6,004 nt of DNA from contig DAIDTV010000096.1 of assembly GCA_027457005.1 (NCBI GenBank), forward strand, positions 1 to 6,004. The letters run 5' to 3'. A program made the position numbers and the translations under genes. This document shows positions 1 to 4,399 of the stretch, in pieces. Each line of letters begins with the position of its first letter. Position 1 is the stretch's first letter. Source of the DNA: Chloroflexota bacterium. Lineage in GTDB: Bacteria; Chloroflexota; Limnocylindria; Limnocylindrales; CSP1-4. The notes below the pieces were generated by a model, which worked only from the letters and a program-made list of their open reading frames with translations, ran no database searches and was not told where the DNA came from.

Positions 1-80
1 AGGCGGTGGATGATCTCCAGGCGCCGAGGGTTGGCGAGCGTCTTCAGGACCGTGGCCTGCATCACGCAGATCTCATCCAT
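1..80 (-). CDS. ArsR-family winged-helix transcriptional regulator, N-terminal fragment
   Basis: The reverse strand from 80 leftwards reads MDEICVMQATVLKTLANPR, then RLEIIHRL, and runs off the left edge. The pattern A-x-x-x-K-x-LANPxRLxII is the conserved first helix of ArsR/SmtB winged-helix repressors, which bind palindromic operators as dimers and release DNA on metal, redox or sulfur signals. Only about 26 residues are visible, so the recognition helix and any sensor cysteines further on cannot be judged. One cysteine (Cys5) is present. In frame, a stop lies at 114-116, so the start must be downstream of that. ATG at 78-80 is the longest choice but has no clear Shine-Dalgarno. ATG at 60-62 follows a GGATGAG stretch and would remove Cys5. 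The gene has the same orientation as cydAB but lies 269 bp beyond cydB, with a hairpin between, so it probably has its own promoter. The family call rests on a short motif; the ligand is unknown. Confidence 0.72.
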   Translation of the reverse strand, partial: MDEICVMQATVLKTLANPRRLEIIHR

Positions 81-83
81 GGG

Positions 84-113
84 TGCAACGATGGACTCAT
101 GCGCACAGTTGCA
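84..113. promoter_or_regulatory. Inverted repeat upstream of the ArsR-type gene, possible operator
   Basis: TGCAAC at 84-89 and GTTGCA at 108-113 are perfect inverted 6-mers separated by 18 bp. They lie 4 to 33 bp upstream of the likely ATG of the ArsR-type gene. Autoregulation through a dyad close to the start is common in this family, so this is a reasonable operator candidate. The arms are short and no clear -10/-35 pair was recognised, so chance is not excluded. Confidence 0.3.
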
Positions 114-220
114 TCAGTACCGTCAGGGCCTGAAGCGTCCCCTGCCTCTCAGCCTCGGACGGACCGGGCCGGTTGCCCTAGCCGGATGTGACCGGTGACC
201 CGGACGCGCGGCGGACGAGC

Positions 221-290
221 GCGTTCGTGGGGTGACCCCGGCCGTCGCAGCGGCGGCCGGGGGCGTTCGTGGGGTGACCGCGGCCGCCGC
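221..290. repeat. Two-copy direct repeat, 28 bp each, 42-bp period
   Basis: The unit at 221-248 recurs at 263-290. The first 17 bases (GCGTTCGTGGGGTGACC) are identical, and 26 of 28 bases match overall, with differences at 238/280 and 245/287. Both copies lie in the non-coding gap between cydB and the ArsR-type gene. Frames across them give only Pro/Arg/Ala-rich low-complexity translation, so they do not look protein-coding. The period of 42 bp is close to four helical turns. Whether this is a regulatory pair or a local duplication cannot be decided from one copy pair. Confidence 0.6.
238..260 (-). terminator. GC-rich hairpin downstream of cydB, candidate terminator
   Basis: Bases 238-247 and 251-260 are complementary around a 3-base loop, ten positions with one non-Watson-Crick pair (245 with 253). 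A smaller hairpin (CCGCGG at 278-283 and 287-292) lies beside it. The hairpin begins about 90 bases past the cydB stop and precedes the ArsR-type gene, so it could end the cydAB transcript. There is no U-tract on the minus-strand RNA, so it would be an atypical intrinsic terminator or only a 3'-end stabilising structure. It overlaps the direct repeat. Confidence 0.35.
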
Positions 291-349
291 GGCGGAGCCG
301 GCATCCGGTGTTCGCGGACGAGGACGTGCAGCGGGGCAACCGCCGCACG

Positions 350-1369
<1,020 letters not shown>

Positions 1370-1372
1370 CGC

Positions 1373-2773
1373 TCAGGCCCCCCGGGCCGTCAGGCCCCTG
1401 CGCGTGCGCGCCGCGTCATGCTCGGCCACGGGCGCCTCCTCGTCCACCTCGGTCGTCACCGGCTCGGGGCCGTGGACGATCTCCCGCCGGAGCAGGTAGA
1501 GCCACAGCGTGCCCAGCATCGCGTACACCACGACGAGCAGCAGCAGCGAGACGAGGACGTCGGCGCCGCTGACCGCCGTGGAGACTCCCTGGCTGGTGCG
1601 CATGACGTCATACACCACCCACGGTTGCCGGCCGACCTCGGCGGTCATCCAGCCCAGCTGCTGGGCGATCAGCGGCAGCGGCGTCACGGCGACGGCGAGT
1701 CGCAGCCAGTTGGGGTGCCGCGTCAGCGAACGTCTCCACGCGAACCAGGCCAGCGCCACCATCACCAGCAGCATCAGCGTGCCGATCACGACCATGTTGT
1801 GATAGGCGAGGAAGGTCAGCGCGACGGGCGGCCAGTTGCTGGGTGGGAACGCCTGCAGGCCCTTGATGACTGCGTCGAAGCTCCCGAACGACAGAAAGCT
1901 GAGGAGCCGCGTCACCACGATCGCCGGCCCCTGGAACGCATCGGCGGGGTTCTGGGCCGGGGGGAGCGAGAAGATGACCATGTCGGCCCCGGAGGTGGTC
2001 TCGTAGAGGCCCTGCATCGCGGCGAACTTGGCCTGCTGTTCGTGGGCGACCTCGCGCGCGCTCATGTCGCCGGTGAGGAACATGAGGCCCGACGTGATCA
2101 GCGCCACGGTGATGCCCAGCACGATGCTCGTCCGGGCCACGGCGAGGTGGCGTCGGCGGAGCAGGAACCAGGCCGCGACCCCGACCATGAGGAACGCGCC
2201 GACGGCCCAGGCGGACACGACCGTGTGAATGAAGCGGGGCATGGTGGAGGGGTTGAAGACGGCCGCCCAGAAATCGGTCAGCCGTGCCCTGCCGTCGACG
2301 ACGGTGTAGCCGGCAGGCGTCTGCATCCACGAGTCGGCGACCACGATCCAGAACGCCGACAGGGTGGAGCCGAGCGCCACCATCAGCGCCGCGAACCAGC
2401 GCAGGCGCGACGAGATGCGACCGCCTCCGAACAGCAGCAGCCCGAGGAAGGCGGATTCCAGGAAGAACGCGAAGATGGCCTCGGCCGCCAGGGGCGAGCC
2501 GAAGATGTCCCCGACGAACTTCGAGTAGGCGGCCCAGTTGGTGCCGAACTGGAACTCCATGACCACGCCGGTCGCCACACCGACCGCGAACGTGAGGGCG
2601 AACAGCTTCGTCCAGAACGCGGCGGCCCGGTCGTACACCTCTCTGCCGGTCCGCCATCGGAGGGTCTCGAGGATGGCGATGAGCAGCCCGAGCCCGATGG
2701 TGATCGCGGGGAAGACGAAGTGGAACATGACGGTCAGCGCGAACTGCGCCCGGGCCAGCATGATGGGATCCAA
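1373..2773 (-). CDS. cydA: Cytochrome bd quinol oxidase subunit I (CydA), short Q-loop type, TTG start
   Basis: The 466-residue heme-bearing subunit of cytochrome bd oxidase carries the quinol site and hemes b558, b595 and d. The N-terminus MDPIMLARAQF followed by FHFVFPAITIGL matches the family. By alignment from memory to E. coli CydA, His18 (b595 ligand), Glu98 and Glu106 (in AAEAIFAFFLES), His183 and Met327 (b558 ligands) and Glu379 in GWMTAEVGRQPW (374-385) are all present. The periplasmic Q-loop is short, without the insertion of the E. coli long type. Lys249 of the quinol site is present, but the following acidic position (E. coli Glu257) is Gln254, and the position of E. coli Arg391 is His325 in YHNMV. 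The tail after residue 435 is charged and variable. An open frame extends to 3208, but the extension has non-natural Arg/Pro-rich composition and runs into the divergent HAD gene. The start is set at TTG 2771-2773. It is first in an operon with cydB, three bases apart. Confidence 0.96.
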   Translation of the reverse strand: MDPIMLARAQFALTVMFHFVFPAITIGLGLLIAILETLRWRTGREVYDRAAAFWTKLFALTFAVGVATGVVMEFQFGTNWAAYSKFVGDIFGSPLAAEAIFAFFLESAFLGLLLFGGGRISSRLRWFAALMVALGSTLSAFWIVVADSWMQTPAGYTVVDGRARLTDFWAAVFNPSTMPRFIHTVVSAWAVGAFLMVGVAAWFLLRRRHLAVARTSIVLGITVALITSGLMFLTGDMSAREVAHEQQAKFAAMQGLYETTSGADMVIFSLPPAQNPADAFQGPAIVVTRLLSFLSFGSFDAVIKGLQAFPPSNWPPVALTFLAYHNMVVIGTLMLLVMVALAWFAWRRSLTRHPNWLRLAVAVTPLPLIAQQLGWMTAEVGRQPWVVYDVMRTSQGVSTAVSGADVLVSLLLLVVVYAMLGTLWLYLLRREIVHGPEPVTTEVDEEAPVAEHDAARTRRGLTARGA

Positions 2774-2786
2774 TGGCCACCCCTTT
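2771..2786 (-). promoter_or_regulatory. Ribosome binding site that sets the cydA TTG start
   Basis: On the minus strand the sequence reads AAAGGGG (2786-2780), six bases, then TTG (2773-2771). From there translation gives the family-typical MDPIMLAR N-terminus. The next ATG (2761-2759) would be 18 bases from the AAAGGGG and would cut off the conserved Asp-Pro, so TTG is preferred. Confidence 0.75.
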
Positions 2787-2934
2787 CTGGTCTTCGCTGG
2801 GACTCTTGCGCGGTGGATCGGCGGGCGGTAGACCCGAAGGGCCCGAAATGGGCGCGCGCAGCCGTCGCCGTCCCGGACGGCACGACGGCCGGCGGAGAGC
2901 GGTGAACGGGGCGGTCGCACGCCAGGGAGGAACC
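2774..2934. other. Divergent intergenic region between cydA and the HAD gene
   Basis: These 161 bp must hold both promoters. No strong sigma-70-type pair was recognised for cydA. On the plus strand TTGCGC (2806-2811) and TAGACC (2829-2834) are 17 bp apart but match consensus only weakly. No Rex-type TTGTGA...TCACAA operator, common before actinobacterial cydAB, is visible. A GCCC-GAAAT-GGGC hairpin (2841-2853) and the larger dyad at 2861-2889 occupy its centre. Confidence 0.4.
2861..2889. repeat. Imperfect dyad in the cydA/HAD divergent region
   Basis: A perfect odd palindrome, GCCGTCC-C-GGACGGC, occupies 2867-2881. Outer arms GCCGTCG (2861-2867) and CGACGGC (2883-2889) extend the symmetry with a two-base offset. 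It lies about 90 bp upstream of cydA on one side and 46 bp upstream of the HAD start on the other. It could be an operator for a dimeric regulator or a hairpin in the HAD leader. High GC content makes such dyads less surprising than in AT-rich DNA. Confidence 0.4.
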
Positions 2935-3660
2935 ATGGATCAGGCCACGCCGCGGGTGGCAACGTTCGACTGCTACGGGACACTGGTGGACTGGGAGGGG
3001 GGCGTGGGCGCGTTCCTCTACGATCTCGCGCTCCGGCGGGGCGATCCCGACCTGCGACCCGGACAGGCGCTGCGCGACCGGTGGGAGGCGATCCAGTTCG
3101 GGCTGCTCGGCGGTCCCTACCGGCCCTACCGGGAGATCCTGGCGGACAGCCTCCGCCTGTACGAGGCAGAGCGCGGATACGACTGGGATCCGGGAGACGG
3201 GGAGGCACTGGTGCGGTCGATGCGGTCGTGGCAGCCCTTCCCGGACACCCGGCCGGCGCTTCGCCAGGCGCGCGAACGGGGACTCCGCCTGGTGATCGTC
3301 TCCAACACGGATCGCGACATCATCGAGCACACCCTCCGACACCTCGAGGTGCCCTTCGACGGGGTCGTGACGGCGGAGGACTGCGGCGCCTACAAGCCCG
3401 CGGAGACGGTCTTCCGCCAGGCCCTGGCGTGGATCGGTGAACCGCCGGAGCGCGTGGTCCACGTCGCATTCGGGTTCCGCTACGACATCGGCCCGGCCCA
3501 GCGGCTCGGGATGCGCACCGCCTGGGTCAACCGGCACGTGGAGGCGGCGCCCGGCCCGGAGCGACCCGACCACGAGTGGCGCGACCTGTGGGGGCTGGCC
3601 GAGCTGGCGGGCGGCCGCGGAGCGGTACCGGCGCCCGGCGCCCGGCGCACCACGCGCTGA
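2935..3660 (+). CDS. HAD-superfamily hydrolase, haloacid dehalogenase type II-like
   Basis: The 241-residue cytoplasmic protein has the HAD motifs in order. Motif I is FDCYGTLVDW (Asp12 as nucleophile), with the cap domain at about 20-95. Motif II is VIVSNTD (Ser123), motif III is the Lys in AYKP (Lys154), and motif IV is HVAFGFRYDIGPA with Asp184. The DxYGTL form and length fit the 2-haloacid dehalogenase type II/COG1011 group. Residues that define true L-2-haloacid dehalogenases seem absent: the Ser and Asn before the motif IV Asp are Phe179 and Phe181, and the halide-binding Arg in WRQKQ aligns with Glu51 in WEAIQ. A phosphatase or other hydrolase role is therefore as likely. The ATG follows AGGGAGG (2924-2930) with four bases between, a strong site; an in-frame GTG at 2902 is less likely. 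The gene is divergent from cydA. The C-terminus is Arg/Pro-rich and contains a GCGCCCG tandem repeat (3631-3648). The substrate is unknown. Confidence 0.88.
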   Translation: MDQATPRVATFDCYGTLVDWEGGVGAFLYDLALRRGDPDLRPGQALRDRWEAIQFGLLGGPYRPYREILADSLRLYEAERGYDWDPGDGEALVRSMRSWQPFPDTRPALRQARERGLRLVIVSNTDRDIIEHTLRHLEVPFDGVVTAEDCGAYKPAETVFRQALAWIGEPPERVVHVAFGFRYDIGPAQRLGMRTAWVNRHVEAAPGPERPDHEWRDLWGLAELAGGRGAVPAPGARRTTR

Positions 3661-3692
3661 CGTGCACGAGCGACCGGATCGGCCGGCCGCGG

Positions 3693-3725
3693 CCTACCCG
3701 TCCAGGTTGGGGCGCCCTACCCGTC
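3693..3725. repeat. Ten-base direct repeat downstream of the HAD gene
   Basis: CCTACCCGTC occurs at 3693-3702 and again at 3716-3725, a 23-bp period close to two helical turns. The surrounding 179 bp (3661-3839) holds no plausible gene on either strand. The repeat may be a binding-site pair for the downstream promoter, or simple local duplication. Confidence 0.35.
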
Positions 3726-3731
3726 AGGGCG
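3713..3731 (+). terminator. Small hairpin after the HAD gene, candidate terminator
   Basis: CGCCCT (3713-3718) pairs with AGGGCG (3726-3731) around a seven-base loop, about 50 bases after the HAD stop. It could end the HAD transcript before the next gene, which appears to have its own promoter. There is no U-tract, and the stem is only six pairs. Confidence 0.28.
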
Positions 3732-3802
3732 GCCGGCTCTCCGTGTGGACGTGCCGCAGTGGGCCATTCGGCAGATTGGCGGGCGGGGCCGCGCCCGGAC
3801 AA

Positions 3803-3833
3803 TTGACGAGAGACGCGCCCCGCACGGCAGAAT
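3803..3833 (+). promoter_or_regulatory. Possible promoter giving a leaderless transcript
   Basis: TTGACG (3803-3808) matches the -35 consensus at five of six bases. CAGAAT (3828-3833) is a weak -10 with the conserved second A and last T, and the spacer is 19 bp, longer than ideal. A start seven bases after the -10 would be at 3840, the A of the downstream ATG. No Shine-Dalgarno precedes that ATG (the preceding bases are AATTCCCCC), which fits a leaderless mRNA. Confidence 0.4.
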
Positions 3834-3839
3834 TCCCCC

Positions 3840-4352
3840 ATGACCGCATCGTCTCCGACGCCCGACGCCATCGAGCACGCCGTCCACCTGCGGCTGGTCC
3901 AGCCGTGGACCGGCGATCTTGCCCGTGCCCGCCGCTCGCTCGAGGACGGCACCGGCGATTGGCTCGGGAACCCCGTGTCCGGGCCCGCCGACCGGCCGGG
4001 CGTGCGCCGCTACGAGAGCGACCTGGTTCTTCCGATGCGCGAGCAGGCCCGCCACATGGTGCTGCGGAAAGCTGCCCTGGTGGACCTCGGACCCACCGGC
4101 GCCATCACCGGAGGGTTCGAGGTGGAGGTGAGCTGGCGCTCCGCGAGCCTGGCACCGCTGTTCCCCGTCTTCGTCGGGACGCTGGCCGTGCTGCCGCACG
4201 AACTGGTGCTGGAGGGCTACTACGCGCCACCCGGAGGCGAGATCGGGGTGATCCTGGACCGGGCGCTCCTCAACATCGCGGGGCGCGGCACGGCGCGCTG
4301 GTTCCTGGGCAGGGTTGCCGCGGCGTTCGAGAGAGACGCGCAGGCGGGCTGA
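3840..4352 (+). CDS. Conserved-looking protein of unknown function, possible SRPBCC-type fold
   Basis: The 170-residue protein has no signal peptide and no membrane segment, so it is probably cytoplasmic. I do not recognise a named family. The layout is an N-terminal stretch with VHLRLVQPW, then RYESDLVLPM and MVLRKAALVDLG (58-84), a GGFEVEVSWRSASLAPLFPVF segment (91-111), then GYYAPPGGEIG (126-136). It ends in a helix, DRALLNIAGRGTARWFL (140-156). Alternating hydrophobic strands followed by a long C-terminal helix resemble the START/SRPBCC (polyketide cyclase-like) hydrophobic-ligand fold; this is inference from pattern only. Codon use is typical for the window (G/C third positions) and the composition is natural, supporting a real gene. 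The ATG at 3840 has no Shine-Dalgarno and may be leaderless. It is convergent with aceE, with a hairpin between the two stops. No operon partner is visible, so its role is unknown. Confidence 0.8.
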   Translation: MTASSPTPDAIEHAVHLRLVQPWTGDLARARRSLEDGTGDWLGNPVSGPADRPGVRRYESDLVLPMREQARHMVLRKAALVDLGPTGAITGGFEVEVSWRSASLAPLFPVFVGTLAVLPHELVLEGYYAPPGGEIGVILDRALLNIAGRGTARWFLGRVAAAFERDAQAG

Positions 4353-4360
4353 CCCAGGAT

Positions 4361-4380
4361 CCGGACGGCTCCCCGTCCGG
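4361..4380. terminator. Bidirectional hairpin between convergent genes
   Basis: CCGGACGG (4361-4368) and CCGTCCGG (4373-4380) form a perfect 8-bp stem with a CTCC loop. It lies 8 bases after the stop of the 170-residue gene and 20 bases after the restored stop of aceE on the other strand, the right place for a shared terminator. Neither side has a U-tract, as in the stem-only terminators often proposed for high-GC bacteria. Confidence 0.6.
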
Positions 4381-4399
4381 CGCGCCCAGCCCCGGGCCG

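Noticed and set aside
81..349. A CydX-like small subunit after cydB
   Set aside because: No short hydrophobic open frame is present. The only frames are Pro/Arg-rich, such as the one starting at an ATG near 304.
2774..2934. A Rex or FNR operator before cydA
   Set aside because: No TTGTGA...TCACAA or TTGAT...ATCAA pattern was found in this region.
1608..2936. A 442-codon minus-strand frame through cydA
   Set aside because: It overlaps cydA in another frame with unnatural composition, and cydA has all expected ligands.
2774..3208. A 145-codon N-terminal extension of cydA
   Set aside because: It is Arg/Pro-rich, lies antisense to the start of the HAD gene, and precedes a well-placed ribosome binding site and family-typical N-terminus.
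2734..3573. A 279-codon minus-strand frame antisense to the HAD gene
   Set aside because: No motif is recognisable and it conflicts with clear HAD motifs on the other strand.
3631..3648. GCGCCCG tandem repeat as a microsatellite of interest
   Set aside because: It has only about two and a half copies, lies inside the variable HAD C-terminus, and is expected in very GC-rich DNA.
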